Shown here: one piece after another, positions 8,655 through 20,231 of the stretch
How the letters are laid out: each line of letters begins with the position of its first letter
Numbering within the stretch: the stretch's first letter is position 1
NCBI RefSeq assembly: GCF_964204645.1
Contig: NC_134028.1
Location: 10,583,001-10,647,000 of the forward strand
Length of the DNA: 64,000 nt
Reading direction: 5' to 3'
From: Tubulanus polymorphus
Taxonomy: Eukaryota > Nemertea > Palaeonemertea > Tubulaniformes > Tubulanidae
Notes under the pieces: generated by a model
What the model saw: the letters and a program-made list of their open reading frames with translations, nothing else
What the model was told of the DNA's origin: nothing
The model's database searches: none
Translations under genes and position numbers: made by a program

Positions 8655-11015
8655 ACAAGAGCCCCAAGGGGCACAATGGCCAGCCTGTCAGATTTGCTTT
8701 TTATAAATGATGTAATCTGTGGGTTATATTTATCAATATACACTCCCTGCTCAATGTCATTTACATAGTACAATCGTGTGTTAACACAGACAGCAGGAGC
8801 GAATGTAATATATAAATACTAAGTTATTGTATTGTTCAACGCCCCTGGTGGCCATATACAAAAACCAATGAGCTTGAAACTCACCTCAATCATAGACCAT
8901 GTCATTAGCTACAACTTTCCAATTAATTATGGTAGCAAAATATGCATAGGTACGAATGTAATATAGAAATACTAAGTTATTGTATTGTTCAATGGTGGCC
9001 ATAAACAAAAACCAATGAGCTTGAAACTCACCTCAATCATAGAACATGTCATGAGCTACAACTTTCCAATTAATTATGGTAGCAAAATATGCTTAAGTAT
9101 CAAAATGATGTGGCAAAACTTTTTTTCCACCTATGAATGAGTACTGATGACCCCAAGATGGCCGCCAATTGCGTCATAATTGCCTGGTCAAAAATAGCCT
9201 CTCGGATATGAAAGATCCTTTTCCAAAGAATACCCATTACAAATTGCAATGAAAAATGGCACACCATTAGAAAGCTACAGGACTCGGAATTCAGGCCAAA
9301 ATTAACATTTTTGGGAACAAAAAAGGTCACAGGACGGCCATCTTGAGTCCGATCGACCCAATTTTTCTCATGCCGATGGGCCCTTGGGGGATACAAATAT
9401 ATACGAATGATCAAGGTTATTGATAAAAGTGTCTTCAAAATTTCCCTCGAAAACTTCTAAAATGTGTAAAAAGTGCTGATTTTGGCGAACAACAATGGCT
9501 GCCAGTCGGCCATCTTGAATCTGACAGGGCCAGTTTTTGGCCTGAAGATGTGTCTAGGGTAGATACACGTATAAACCAAATATCAAGACATTACCTTGAA
9601 GCGTCTTCAAAACTTTGGAACTCTCATGAACTATCTAGATGGTTATCTCTCGACTCAATAGATTCAAGACCCATCTCAAAACAACTTTGTTCCATGCAGC
9701 ATACCATTAACTCTCGGAAAGCGAATTGGATTTAACATTTTTTTGGGCAGAATAAAATTTGATTGAATTTGCAATTCGAGCACATGGCTAATTAGCATAT
9801 CAAGTTCATACACTCGATTTGGGAAAAGAAATTTTTTGCGAACCTTGCGCAATTGTCAAGGATGAATTTTCTGTAGAGCAAATAAAAATTCCTCCCAAAC
9901 ACCAAATCAACTAAAGATTTCATAGAAATCGATCTTGAAATACGATTTTAAATCTTAAAATAAAACCCGGAAGTAAAACAATAGACGATACCGCGGGTTC
10001 ACGTGAACACCTGATTTCTGTAAACGAAATGTTGGTTGTGACAAAATTGTTCAGACGGTTTTAGGTGGTAATAAGTACTTATTCGATGAAATCAGGCCTA
10101 TGTGATATCCAAATTTTGACTTTTTTATTCTCCAGACCTCCCTGATATAGAAATAAAAAATTTGGTGGTACGAATAGTGCAATCACAGCGCCGACGGCGA
10201 CAGAGCCGTGTTAGAGATCGGCGGAGTGAAAATTGCGGAGGTGGACGAACACGAAGAAGTAGGCTATTGAGCTACTTGAATCGCGAAAACTCCTGGCGCG
10301 GCCCCGACGCTTTTCGTTGATTAAGTAGTACAAATATCAAGCAATGGGTTTTCACAATCTACCGCCGGTGTTTACCGGATTTCAATATCACTCCAAAATT
10401 CAAAGAAACCTCGAAATATCGAACCGCAACACTTTCGGTAGATATCCGCAGCTGCCCAACCGGGAAACTTATTTGTTGATAGCATCGATAGGATCCATCA
10501 TCTTCTCCCGTCAAGGGATTCGAACCCACTAAGCTAAAGCCGTGCCAGAATCGGGTCGGGCCAATCACAGCGCTTGTAACAAACCACATTAGGCTTCTGT
10601 GGAATTTCCCAGTAAATGGGCCAATCAGCGAACACGTAGCGAACGCGGAAGTATTGTCGCGTGTTGATACATGACGTCATGCGCAAAAGCGCCAGTAATG
10701 AAATCACGATAATTCACGTGAACAGCTGCTGATATTTTTAGATAAACCAATCACAGGGAAGACACAACTTCCTGATTGGCTGATAAAAATTGAAATTTTC
10801 CCGATTTTATTTTCGTGAAAAATGCAGAAAACATTTTTATGAAAGCCTATTTCAAAATTCTGCTCGCTACGATTCCGAGAATGGATTACGCTTAAATACG
10901 TGATTTGTTCGAATATGCCCTCACTTGGCAAGCAAAAGAGCCTTTTGTGTGGAAACCATGTCATTTAAATTCGCTCCATTTGTATAGTAATAGGCTCAGC
11001 CTACGGCTGGCCTAA
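8655..11015. mobile_element. R1: copy of the 2.4-kb host repeat R
   Basis: R1 matches R2 (20656-22117 plus 38488-39268) almost end to end, from 'acaagagccccaaggggc' at the left to 'cagcctacggctggcctaa' at the right. It contains two units of a roughly 140-bp sub-repeat ('aatactaagttattgtattgttcaacgcc', starting near 8815 and 8960); R2 has one. Short hairpins lie at both ends (GCCCCAAGGGGC; CAGCC-TAC-GGCTG) and there is no coding capacity. The 3' hairpin plus CTAA ending recalls Helitrons, but the other end lacks the usual TC start, so the class is left open. Position 10238-10243 carries the single GAGGTG, the uninterrupted version of the E2 target site. Confidence 0.75.
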
Positions 11016-11066
11016 TAATAATAATCAACAGAATTTCAAGAGGGTTTTCGACGAAAGTCAGAAAAC
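11016..11066. mobile_element. Insertion S in PolB of E1, right remnant
   Basis: This is 50 bases of non-element DNA between the end of R1 and the point where the E1 polymerase frame resumes. It ends 'gtcagaaaaccc', which is weakly inverted relative to the 'gggttttctgg' near the left boundary of the same insertion. Confidence 0.35.
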
Positions 11067-12344
11067 CCTAATGAAAATGATTTTTCAGATGAACCACCAA
11101 AAACAAATACAATTAAAAAGTTTCATCAATCAGCTGCAGCTTTCGGATTATATATTAAATCTGATTATCCAGAACTAATTGAAAGTGAATATTATCATTA
11201 TAGAAATGAAAATGTTATCAATCATTTTTGTGACTTATTAATTGAATATGAAATAAGATTTAGTAAATCATTGAATACAAATAATGAAATTATAATGACA
11301 GAAGATAAAGAAGCATTTGAGTTTACAGATAAATGTTATTATTGTGAAAAGATATTTAATTATAAAGATAAAAAAGTAAGAAACCATGATCATTTGAACG
11401 GAAAGTTTAGAGGCGCTGCGCATGAGAATTGTAACTTACAAGCTAAGAAAATTAACTTTGTACCAGTTATATTTCATAATCTATCAGGATATGATGCACA
11501 TTTATTTATCAAACAGTTATGTCATAAAATAGAAGAAATTAATAATGAAATAGAAAGATTAAATTCAAATAGATCAAAAGATAAAATACCAACTTATAAA
11601 TTTAAAATGTTAGCTAAAACATCTGAGAATTATATATCATTCCAATTTGGGTGTTTAAGATTTATAGATTCATATAGATTTTTAAACAGCTCATTAGATA
11701 ATTTATTAAAAAGTTTAATCGATGATGAATTAAAGATATTAAAACAACACTACCCAAATAATGATGATTTCCAATTAATGAGATATAAAGGCGCAATTCC
11801 ATATTCATTTTATAAATCACATAATGATTTTAACATAAAAACTAATAACATAACTGATGATTTAAAAATATTAAAACATCATTTTGATTTTAGTAACTAT
11901 CCTAAAAATCATGAATTGTTTAGTAATGATAATAAAAAGCGACCCGGGAAGTTTAAGGATGAATTAGGTGGCGAAGAAATGATTGAATTCATTGGTATTA
12001 GATCTAAAATGTATTCATATAAAACTGAAGAACATGAAGCAAAAAAGTTAAAAGGAATTACTAAAAGTGTAGTAGAAAAGAATATTCATTTCAAAGATTA
12101 TATCAATTGTATATTCAATGAAGAAGTTAGAAAACATAAGATGAGATGTTTAAGATCAGAAGATCACGAAATGTTTATTGAAGAAATTGAAAAGATTAGT
12201 CTAAACCCATTTGATGATAAAAGATATATTTTAGATGATGGAATTCATACAGTTGCTTATGGTTGTAATTTAGATGAATATCTAAAATTTAAAAGAGAAG
12301 AAACAAAAGAGAACGAGATAATAAACAGGATTCTAACGTGTTAA
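11067..12344 (+). pseudogene. polB: DNA polymerase B of E1, C-terminal fragment (core deleted)
   Basis: It continues the gene after the insertion. The endonuclease-VII-like segment (CYYCEKIFNYKDKK, then HDHLNGKFRGAAHENCN) and the exonuclease motif HNLSGYDAH are intact. After SHNDF (near 11830) an in-frame deletion jumps to NIKTNNITDDLK, removing the equivalent of about 400 residues of E2, including all polymerase motifs (NNLYGWAM, NNAFYGK, YFDTDS). Despite this the frame stays open to the normal C-terminus (ENEIINRILTC), so a truncated protein of 357 or more residues could be made. It cannot polymerise DNA. Confidence 0.85.
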
Positions 12345-12373
12345 TCAAATTTTAATAAAAACATGTTATTAAA

Positions 12374-12727
12374 ATGGAGAGTAAACAAGCACACAGTGAG
12401 AACAACAAATTATTTCTAGATAGAATAAAAGATACTTCAAATGTCAAATCAGTAGATTATAAATTTAAGAAGTTAAAAGAATTAATAATCCATAAGAAAT
12501 ATCTAATTACAAATATTGATACAGTTACTAACAAATATGGAGATAAATTACTTATACACTTAGAATATGAAGGATTAAAAGGAAATATATATAAATTCAG
12601 AACATATTTACCGGATAGATTTCATAGATTATCAAGTGAAGATTTAGAAGAATTATGTTCCGGTGATTTCTATTTCGTATACAAAGGTAAGAATGAAAAA
12701 GGGCACCATGAAATAGATTTCGAATAA
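12374..12727 (+). CDS. 117-aa conserved Polinton protein (E1)
   Basis: This open 117-residue protein is about 93% identical to the E2 copy (33943) and related to the 6910-6584 gene. The conserved C-terminal core is NKYGDKLLIHLEYEG, then TYLPDRFHRLSSEDLEEL and KGKNEKGHHEIDFE. No membrane segment is present. It starts at AAAATGG immediately after the polymerase and precedes the penton-like gene by 14 bases, so it lies in a tight same-strand series. Its survival while neighbours are broken may be chance given its short length. The function is unknown. Confidence 0.75.
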   Translation: MESKQAHSENNKLFLDRIKDTSNVKSVDYKFKKLKELIIHKKYLITNIDTVTNKYGDKLLIHLEYEGLKGNIYKFRTYLPDRFHRLSSEDLEELCSGDFYFVYKGKNEKGHHEIDFE

Positions 12728-12741
12728 AATGTGTAAAATAA

Positions 12742-13438
12742 ATGGCGGAATTAAAAGAATACAGAATATTTGTTGATTCAAGAAAACTTACAAATTATAA
12801 ATCACATAATTTATTAGTTCAATTAGATAGAGAATATAAAAATTTGCGTAGATTTAAAATTAGTTAATATAAGTTTATGTAATTCTTTTTACAATATATC
12901 GAATAAAACTATTGAACATAATACTTTTTTAATTCATATTAGAAATGTAAATAAATGGTTTCATCTAATTTTAAAACCAGGATTATATAACTTAGAAACA
13001 TTATCTCAAGAAATTAATCGAAGAGCACGGTTGAAAATTAGAAAAGATGATAAATTTTTAATTAGATTTATAAAAAGTGATAGCACAAATAAAATTAAAA
13101 TAAAGGTATTTGATGAAAGTCAACATGCATTTATAGTAAAAAAACCATTAGCTAAATTGCTAGGAATTGCACCAGATGTTGTTACAGTAAACGTAGAAGG
13201 CATTTCAAATATAATACCTTTTACACACTTTTATATTTATTGCAATTTAATTGATCCTACAAAAACATTTGAAGCAACTAAAGATACAACATGTAATTCT
13301 AGTATATTAAATATTTTACCATTGAAGAATGTTAAACAATTTGGAGCGCAAATAAATTATAATTTAGCCGAATGTGATTTTAAACCTTGTATTCCTCAAT
13401 TTAACAATTTTAAATTAGAAATCACAATGGATACTTAA
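12742..13438 (+). pseudogene. Penton-like minor capsid protein of E1 (frameshift, truncated)
   Basis: It is homologous to the intact 252-aa protein of E2 (33572). The start MAELKEYRIF is kept, a frameshift lies near 12840 (after LDREYKN), and the frame resumes through a TTFLIHI-like strand region and PFTHFYIYCNLIDPTKTFEATKD. The last codons (FPVIYELVV...) and the start of the next gene are deleted, so the frame ends at MDT and the following gene lacks its ATG. The start lies in AAATAAATG. Confidence 0.7.
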
Positions 13439-13450
13439 TTGATTTGAATA

Positions 13451-13799
13451 ACTGTTGGACCGAGCATATGTTTTGGATTTGATTTTAAACGTGAGAAGGA
13501 AATGAAATTTAACATTACTGATGTAATTACACATATCAAAAATATTGTATTTTCTAATGAAACAACATTTGAGTATGAAAAAAAAACAATAGATAAAGAA
13601 ACGTTAAATGTAGAAAAGATTACTAATTTAATTAGAGAATCTTTAAGATTTTATGAATTAGATGAAGATTTTATCATCGATGATATTAAAAAAATAATAT
13701 TGAAATATATACAAATGAAACTAGTAATGAAATAAATGTTGAATTAATCATCACTGAGATAACTAAATATTTTGAAGATAGTAATTTTTTTGATAAATA
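13451..13799 (+). pseudogene. 113-aa family protein of E1 (start lost, frameshifted)
   Basis: It aligns with the E2 gene at 32796: TVGPSICFGFDFK at the N-terminus, ITDVITHIKN, a long charged middle and KYFEDSNFFD at the end. The deletion that truncated the upstream gene also removed the start codon, and a frameshift near 13722 disrupts the last 30 residues. An internal ATG at 13502 opens 77 residues. The function is unknown. Confidence 0.6.
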
Positions 13800-13800
13800 A

Positions 13801-14022
13801 ATGAGTGATAATAAGTGGATAATAACTGGATTATATAATGGGGCATTACTATCAGTTGGACCTGTTGGTTATTCAATGTTATTAAAAAAAGTATTTAAAA
13901 TGGGAAGTGTTAATGTTGATAGATTTGATATAAATGATATTTTAAAATTAACGTTAGCAGTTACTTCATCTAATTTAACTATTGATTATTTAGAAAAACA
14001 AAAATATATTCCTCCTATATAA
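13801..14022 (+). CDS. 73-aa membrane protein (E1)
   Basis: This small protein, about 90% identical to the 68-aa gene of E2, has a hydrophobic N-terminal half (WIITGLYNGALLSVGPVGYS) and a second apolar segment (ILKLTLAVTSSNLTIDYL) ending in a Lys-rich YLEKQKYIPP tail. The tail motif (D/EKQKxIP) recurs in small proteins of invertebrate Polintons. It starts at AAATAAATG and lies 23 bases before the 140-aa gene. A role as a small virion membrane protein is inferred only. Confidence 0.65.
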   Translation: MSDNKWIITGLYNGALLSVGPVGYSMLLKKVFKMGSVNVDRFDINDILKLTLAVTSSNLTIDYLEKQKYIPPI

Positions 14023-14045
14023 ATACATATTTTTTTGCTAAATAA

Positions 14046-14468
14046 ATGGCATCTGCAATTATAACTATTATAGGATCGGCAATTGTTAACGCTTTAGCAT
14101 TTACTGGTGGTGGTTATTTATTTAAGCATATTGATAAAAATAGTTCATTAGGAGATCAAAGAAGACATAACTTAGCGTTAGAAAAATATAATAAAGCTGC
14201 AGAAGAATACAGAGAAAAGAGACAAAACTATATGGATTATATCAACAAGGAATTATATGATCAGAAAATTTCACACAGAGATTTTCAATCAGTTGATGAT
14301 GCAATGAGTTCATATAACGCAGTAACCAATAAAGAAAAATTACATCTACATAAACCTACAATATCAGATTATTATACCCCAAGTAATGAACAGAAGAAAT
14401 ATGAAATAATTTGGATTTTAGGGGGAACAGTTATTGTTATATTTGTTGCTTATAAATTTACTAATTAG
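14046..14468 (+). CDS. 140-aa two-helix membrane protein (E1)
   Basis: Intact and about 95% identical to the E2 copy (32207). The N-terminal hydrophobic segment (IITIIGSAIVNALAFTGGGYLF) is followed by a charged coiled-coil-like middle (RRHNLALEKYNKAAEEYREKR) and a C-terminal transmembrane helix (IIWILGGTVIVIFVAY) with a short KFTN tail. I associate this layout (SAIVNALAFTGG...LALEKLxxA...DYY.PS..QK) with a gene common in animal Polintons whose function is not known. It starts at AAATAAATG directly downstream of the 73-aa gene. Confidence 0.7.
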   Translation: MASAIITIIGSAIVNALAFTGGGYLFKHIDKNSSLGDQRRHNLALEKYNKAAEEYREKRQNYMDYINKELYDQKISHRDFQSVDDAMSSYNAVTNKEKLHLHKPTISDYYTPSNEQKKYEIIWILGGTVIVIFVAYKFTN

Positions 14469-14486
14469 TAATTTTTTGCTAAATAA

Positions 14487-14922
14487 ATGGATGATAAAGT
14501 TGATGGTGTTAATATTATTCCTCATGATATAAATAAAACTAAATAAAAAATATATTTAGAAAAACAAATATTAGAATTTGAAAGTAACTTAAAGATAAAA
14601 AAGAAAAAATATTTAAAAAGTAAAATTATATGTTATTTTATTATTAGTGGTTCGGTTACAATTAGTTCTGTAATAACATTTCTAGCAATATTCAGTCCAT
14701 TAACACCTTAAGCTATATCAATTGGTGTATTAGGATTATCATCAAGTGTTTTAACTGGTATAAGTTCAAAATTAAATATAAAAAGTAATAAAGAAAAAAT
14801 TAAAACTAATATAAAAGAAATTAATAAATTAAAGAATACACTAGATTATATAACAAGTTTAAATGGCCATATAACAGTTGAAGAACAAGATAAATTATTA
14901 AAATAATTAATAAATTATTAAT
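14487..14922 (+). pseudogene. 144-aa two-TM protein of E1 (stop codons)
   Basis: It aligns with the intact E2 protein at 31765: a Lys-rich N-terminus, a pair of hydrophobic helices (TISSVITFLAIFSPLTPLAISIGVL in E2) and a C-terminal Lys/Asn-rich helix. At least three in-frame stops are visible (near 14543, 14709 and 14905). Its start AAATAAATG and position between the 140-aa gene and the 392-aa-type gene are conserved. Confidence 0.7.
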
Positions 14923-14937
14923 TTTTTAATTATATAA

Positions 14938-15968
14938 ATGGCAGTTAGTTTTCTAAAAGCTTTCCAATATAATAAATCAATTAAATATAATATTCCAGCA
15001 ATAAATTTTAATACAGCATATAGAAATGAAGTTTTAGATTCATTAACTAATTTAGAAATTTATGTTACTGAAACTAATAGTTTAATGCAAAGATGGAAAA
15101 TATATTTCATGTATATTTAATTAATTTTAAAAAATTGAAAGATGAAAAACAATGTTTATTAAAATCTAATATGAAGTATTGGCAGAATCCATTAAATTTT
15201 GCTGTTTATTGTGCAACAACAGGATGTGGAATTAGTTGGAATGATCATTTCAATAATTCTAAATATAAATTAATTCAAAGTTTAATTAGATTTCATACAT
15301 ACTTTCAAATCAGAATAATATTAAATGAATTAGAGTGTGCTTTACCAGGATCTAGGTATTTTAAAGAATTAGATAATAATATTAATTTATCAAAGTTTTA
15401 TAAAACTTGTAATGAATTTAATATAGATATAAATAATTCTGATTTTAGAACAAAAATTGGAACAATAAGATCACTTCCTTGTCCTGAAAATATTTTACAA
15501 TATTGTACACTTCCCATACCATCTAATAGTTTTTATAATATCTATAATAATAAATTAGTTTATGGTAAAAAAGAAACTATGGATTTAGAAACATTAAATC
15601 TCAATAAATTGCCGAAATTTTATGATAATTTAAAACAAGAAAACAATAATGGTTGGGTTTATTTTATTTTAGAAAATAGTGAAGGTTTTACTAAAGCTGG
15701 TATACAAAGAATAAATCAATCTATTAGAACTTATTTGATATGTATTTTAGGCGCGCAAGTTGAAACAAGATCCCCAATAATTGGAAATTTTAATACATCA
15801 TTTGATACACAGAAACAATTCAAAGTATTATTTGAAGATTCCATTCATAATGATAAAAATAGATCGATTCCAGAAAACATTGTAAGATATCAAAATCATC
15901 TAGATAAATCACATATTAGATCAAATTATTGTATAGGCCCTAATCTATTCATTATTTCTAATGATTAA
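14938..15968 (+). pseudogene. Conserved protein with FAVYCATTGCGISWNDH motif (E1, frameshift)
   Basis: The full-length version of the E2 gene at 31314. The N-terminus (AFQYNKSIKYNIPAINF) and the remainder are in two frames, with a 1-base difference near 15085. The conserved core is NFAVYCATTGCGISWNDHF, then RFHTYFQIRIIL and a C-terminal RTYLICILGAQVETRSP. The family recurs in invertebrate Polinton-like loci next to capsid genes, so a virion or assembly role is plausible, but I cannot assign a fold. Unlike E2, this copy keeps its own C-terminus (IGPNLFIISND). It starts at TATATAAATG. Confidence 0.65.
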
Positions 15969-15977
15969 GTATTAAAG

Positions 15978-16352
15978 ATGGGAAACATAATTGGTTATAA
16001 TAATCTAATTAAAACTGCAACAATAAATAATTCACTTGGATTAAATGATATAAATAAAAAGATTATTACTGCTCCAAAATTAATGGAAGGTGAAAAAAAT
16101 AAAAAACATATTCAATCAACAGAAACTAAAACTAGGAATATTAAATTAAATAATGATTCTAAACCGGATTATAATACATCAGAAAATATAAAAACTGATA
16201 ATATTCAACATGAAATAATTAAACTAAATGATGATAATAAATCCCATGAAAATACTAAATTAGCTTTAACTTGTATAGGAATTGTTATAGGAGGAATATT
16301 ATATTTTAAATTTTTGTATTATATAAATGGAAGTAGAAGGTGGAGATTATGA
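15978..16352 (+). CDS. 124-aa Asn/Lys-rich protein with C-terminal TM (E1)
   Basis: The polar, repetitive N-terminal part (ETKTRNIKLNNDSK...; HEIIKLNDDNKSH) is followed by one hydrophobic helix near the C-terminus (LALTCIGIVIGGILYFKFLYY). The gene overlaps the next one by 26 bases, and the last residues NGSRRWRL are read from the next gene's start region. The whole gene is deleted in E2 by the event that created the 392-aa fusion. The start is AAGATGG rather than TAAATG. The function is unknown. Confidence 0.55.
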   Translation: MGNIIGYNNLIKTATINNSLGLNDINKKIITAPKLMEGEKNKKHIQSTETKTRNIKLNNDSKPDYNTSENIKTDNIQHEIIKLNDDNKSHENTKLALTCIGIVIGGILYFKFLYYINGSRRWRL

Positions 16353-17744
16353 AATGGGTACCTTTAATGAACCCGGCATAACTGAAGAACAACCGCCTGA
16401 ATTTAATGATACAAGTTTCAGTAACGATAATGAAACAGCATATAATTCTAATTTAACTACACCTGAATATATTGATAAAACACGTTCAAAGATAAATATT
16501 GAAAATGAAGTAACAGAATTAACAAAAAAAGATTTAAAATATAATGAAATTATTTATAAATTCAAACCAATATTAAAAAAATCTGGATTCAATATAACAA
16601 ATAAAGGTGTGAATTATTTAGTAAAAGATTTGAAATATTTAAATTGTGATTATTATTGGCATTTGAAAGATGACTATTATTTTAAGATTTCTTCTAATAA
16701 AAGTCTCGATAAAATAATAACAAGACCAACTTTAATTAAATTAGAACAATCTAGAATTAAGAAAATCATTAATGATGTTATAACTGATGTTACAGAAGAA
16801 GAGATAACTCTAAATAGAAAAGAATTTATTCGAAGAAATGATGATTTTTTGAAAATAATTAATGAAAATTTAGAACCAGAAACAATTCCTAAAGAAGTTA
16901 TTAATTCCAAAACTAGTAAACTTAAATCAACTGAAGTTTAAACTGAAAAACTTTTACAAAATGGGTTACTTGATGCAACAGATCAAGAATTAGAAGATTT
17001 AAATATATTTTTTGATGAAGCAATTAGAGAAATTTTTAGTATACGAAAGGAAGCTGATAACATTTCTGAGATAAAATAAGAACGAGATCAAAAAATTATG
17101 TTTTAGCAGATAAATTAACTGATAACAATAAAGAAATAGAACAATTAAAGTCTGATTTAGATCATCAAGTAATTGATGAAATTGAATATAGGCAAAAAGA
17201 ATTACGTTTAGAAAAAGATGATTTAGAATATAACATAGAATTACAAAAAGAAGAAATTAAATTATTATTAAAATCATATGATTATAATATTAATAGATTA
17301 AAAGTTATTTTCAAAGATTTGTTGATAAAACCAAATTCTAAAATATCATTAAAAGATAGAACAAAATTATTATTTAAATTAGAAGGAATAACAATTCTTT
17401 CAATTCTAACAGCTGTAACTATGGTATTCACAACAATAGGTTTAGCAATATCAAATGCTTTAAAATCTACACCTACTCCAAATAAACCGGATAAACCCCC
17501 GAATGATAATAATTCTATAAAAGATAAAGTTAAGGATGGTTTAAAGAAATTAGCAAAATATTTATGGGAACTATCTAAAAAATTTGCTGCAGCTTTACCA
17601 GGAATTATTGCATCAATTGTTGGTTTTATATTGAAATCTGCTGGGAATATTCTTAACTTTGCTGCTGAACATATTATTTTATTTTTAATTACAGTTGTAA
17701 GTGCTATTATTTTTTGGTTAGTAAACATAATCAAAAATAAATAA
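16327..17744 (+). pseudogene. Coiled-coil/membrane protein of E1 (stops)
   Basis: Counterpart of the E0 gene at position 2. The acidic N-terminus MEVEGGDYEM, a middle with DVITDVTEEE and NSKTSKLKST, a heptad-rich region, and the C-terminal STPTPNKPDK linker plus AALPGIIASIVGFILKSAG and a final TM helix are all present. The frame is broken by stops near 16941, 17078 and 17104; the C-terminal 141 residues are open from 17319. The start lies in TATATAAATG. In E2 only this gene's C-terminal 70 or so residues remain, fused to another gene. Confidence 0.7.
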
Positions 17745-17764
17745 TTAATTTTTTTGTTAAATAA

Positions 17765-18997
17765 ATGAGTGGGAGTTATATAAGTCCTTCTAAGATTTCT
17801 AGAATATCTAATGCTATTAATGCAGAAAGATCACATCATATAATTACTCATAATCCTTCTAATATTAATCCCGATGAAACTTTATATGTTAGAATCCCTA
17901 GTTTAACACAAAATACTTTTTATGTTCCAAATAGAATTTATTTATCAGCCGATATAAAAGTAACCGGTAATAACAATAATTATGTTGTCGATAATGTTGG
18001 AAGATATTTGATTAAAAAATTAAATATAAAGATTGGCCCAGAAATAGTTTTCTCATTAGATGATTATAATTTATTTATGCATTATAAAGATTTATGGTTA
18101 ACTAAAGAAAATAGAAATAATATGATATTTCAAGGAATCCAATCGGAAAACCAAAATAAATTAAGATCGGGAGCTAATGACGCAATAGTAACTCGCACCG
18201 CAGATAATTTGATAAAAAAGATTTATGGAAGCAAATATAAAATTCCATTAGACTTTGAATTGATAAATAATAATGCACCTTAATATAAATACGCAATTCA
18301 AGAAGATGTTATATTAGAAATAACATTTGCTCTCGAAATGAAATTGTATTATCTAGCGTTGTTAAAGATATGGGTTATAAATTATCGAATATATGTTTAG
18401 AATATGATACAGTAACTGATGAAAATATTGCTAACACAATTCTAACTCAATACAATCATATATGATTATATTGATAAATTTAAAACTGTAACTATTAATG
18501 CAAATGATGAAATAATTAATGAGAATATTAACTTCCCAAGAAGATCTATTAAAGGTATATTGATATTTTTTACCATTGCAACATATTCTAATGGCGCAAT
18601 ACAGGTTGATAAGTATTATAATCCTGAAATAACAAAAGTAGAAATAACTATCGAAGGAATAGCAAATAAAATATTTTGTCAAGGAATGAGAATGATAGAT
18701 CAATGGCCAGAAATTAGAAAACATTTTATGAATGAAAAAGTGAAATCATCTGAAAATTGTAATATTAATCAAATTGATTATTATACCGGTTATAAATATG
18801 CATTATGGTTAGATTTTAGAACAACAGAGGATAATTCATTACATGGTTCTGGAAAAAAACTACAGAACACTAAAGATGGAATACAATTATTCATGACAAA
18901 GAAAAAAGGAAGCTTAAATTTCAAAATGCATATTTATATTATATCTGACGCACAATTAAATATTGTAAATTCTCAATTAAATAGTTTTATGTATTAG
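17765..18997 (+). pseudogene. Major capsid protein of E1 (stop and deletions)
   Basis: It is about 90% identical to the intact E2 capsid gene. The first 172 residues are open to a TAA at 18281-18283 (after NNNAP). Further small deletions near 18335 and 18458 shift the frame, and from 18560 the last 145 residues are open again (IEGIANKIFCQGMRMIDQWPE...). It starts at AAATAAATG. Confidence 0.75.
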
Positions 18998-19029
18998 AAT
19001 TTTAACTTTAATAAAAAATCTTATTTTAA

Positions 19030-20087
19030 ATGGAAGGTGGGATATATGAAATACAAACTCCAAGTGAAATGATATCAGATATATATTATATATTACCTTT
19101 TGATGAATACATTAAGTATTTTGGAGATTACTTTATTCAATTCAAATATAGAATAAGTAAAATTTGAATTATGAGAATTATGATAAGATTGAACCTGATA
19201 TCAAAACCAAAAAGACAAATGAAAAATATTGTGATGTATGTAAGAAATATATATCATATAAAAATTGGGCATCACATAAGAAATCAAAGAAACATATAGA
19301 AAAAGAAAAGAATAATAATGATAATAATATATCAGTTAGTAATATAAAAGATAATGTTAATACAACTGAAACAAATGATACCATAGATAATATAACAGAT
19401 AATGTAATAAATAATGTTAACCCAATTGAAACTAATGATAATGATATAAAAGATAATGAAATAATTGATGATTCTAAAAAACATTGTAACATTTGTGATT
19501 TAGATATCTCTAAAAGTAATTTTTCTAAACATAAAAAATCTCAAGCGCATATGGAAAATGAAAGGGTGTTAGAAGAATATGAAAAGAAATTAGAAGAAAT
19601 AGAAAGAAATAAAACGTGTCGATATTGTAATAAGAAAATTGAACCTGTTGATGAAAATACTCATTATAAATCAAAATTAAATCTAATTAATGTTTATAAA
19701 ATGGTGAGTATGATACCATTGTTAAATAACCCAAAGAAATATATCAAATATTTTAATCCTAAAACTAACCAATATTATATATTCTATAAGTAGTTATTTG
19801 ATAAATTATTAGCTTATGCAGAAGATAATCCTGAACAAATATATAAATTATTATATTTTAGAAAAATAGCTTTAAGTTATCTGATAAATAATTTTAGAAA
19901 TCATTTTGATTTTGATTATGATGATTTTGATGAATACTTAGAAAAATTAAGAGAAAAAGCTAATATACCTACTAATTATTATGTTAAGATGGCTCGACTA
20001 AAATTAATAAATATACCTAATACTTTAGATGAATTAGATATAAACAGAGATGATTTTATAAATGTATTAGAAACGAAATTAGAATAA
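19030..20087 (+). pseudogene. Variable C2H2 zinc-finger gene of E1
   Basis: The N-terminus (MEGGIYEIQ..., ISDIYYILPFDEYIKYFG) resembles the start of the E2 gene at 28835. After a frameshift near 19166 the sequence encodes three C-x2-C-x12-H-x4/5-H fingers (YCDVCKKYISYKNWASHKKSKKH, HCNICDLDISKSNFSKHKKSQAH and a third starting CRYCNKKI), separated by a low-complexity Asn/Asp/Thr linker. A TAA at 19791 precedes a further in-frame stretch to ETKLE. The fingers and tail differ from those of E2, so only the leader is conserved. Nucleic-acid binding is inferred. Confidence 0.6.
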
Positions 20088-20097
20088 TTATTATAAA

Positions 20098-20195
20098 ACT
20101 AATTTATATATCTATGTACTAGACGTACGTAAGAATCTTGGTAAGAATCCAAGAATCCAAGAAATCTTACTTTCTTACTCGTACGTCTAGTACAT

Positions 20196-20231
<36 letters not shown>

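Noticed and set aside
9100-9438. 112-residue minus-strand frame in R1 (and the related frames at 20957-21433)
   Set aside because: It is not conserved as one frame between R1 and R2, which differ by indels that break it, so R appears non-coding.
10344-10589. Overlapping frames at 10344-10589 (and 38609-38842)
   Set aside because: They lie in the tRNA-like part of R on both strands and show no protein signature.
8655-11015. R classified firmly as a Helitron
   Set aside because: The hairpin plus CTAA end and the lack of a clear target duplication fit, but the opposite end lacks the TC start and no helicase gene is present, so the class was left open.
17282-17734. 150-residue minus-strand frame opposite the coiled-coil/membrane gene
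   Set aside because: It is a shadow of the plus-strand gene, whose homologues in E0 and E2 are conserved on the coding strand.
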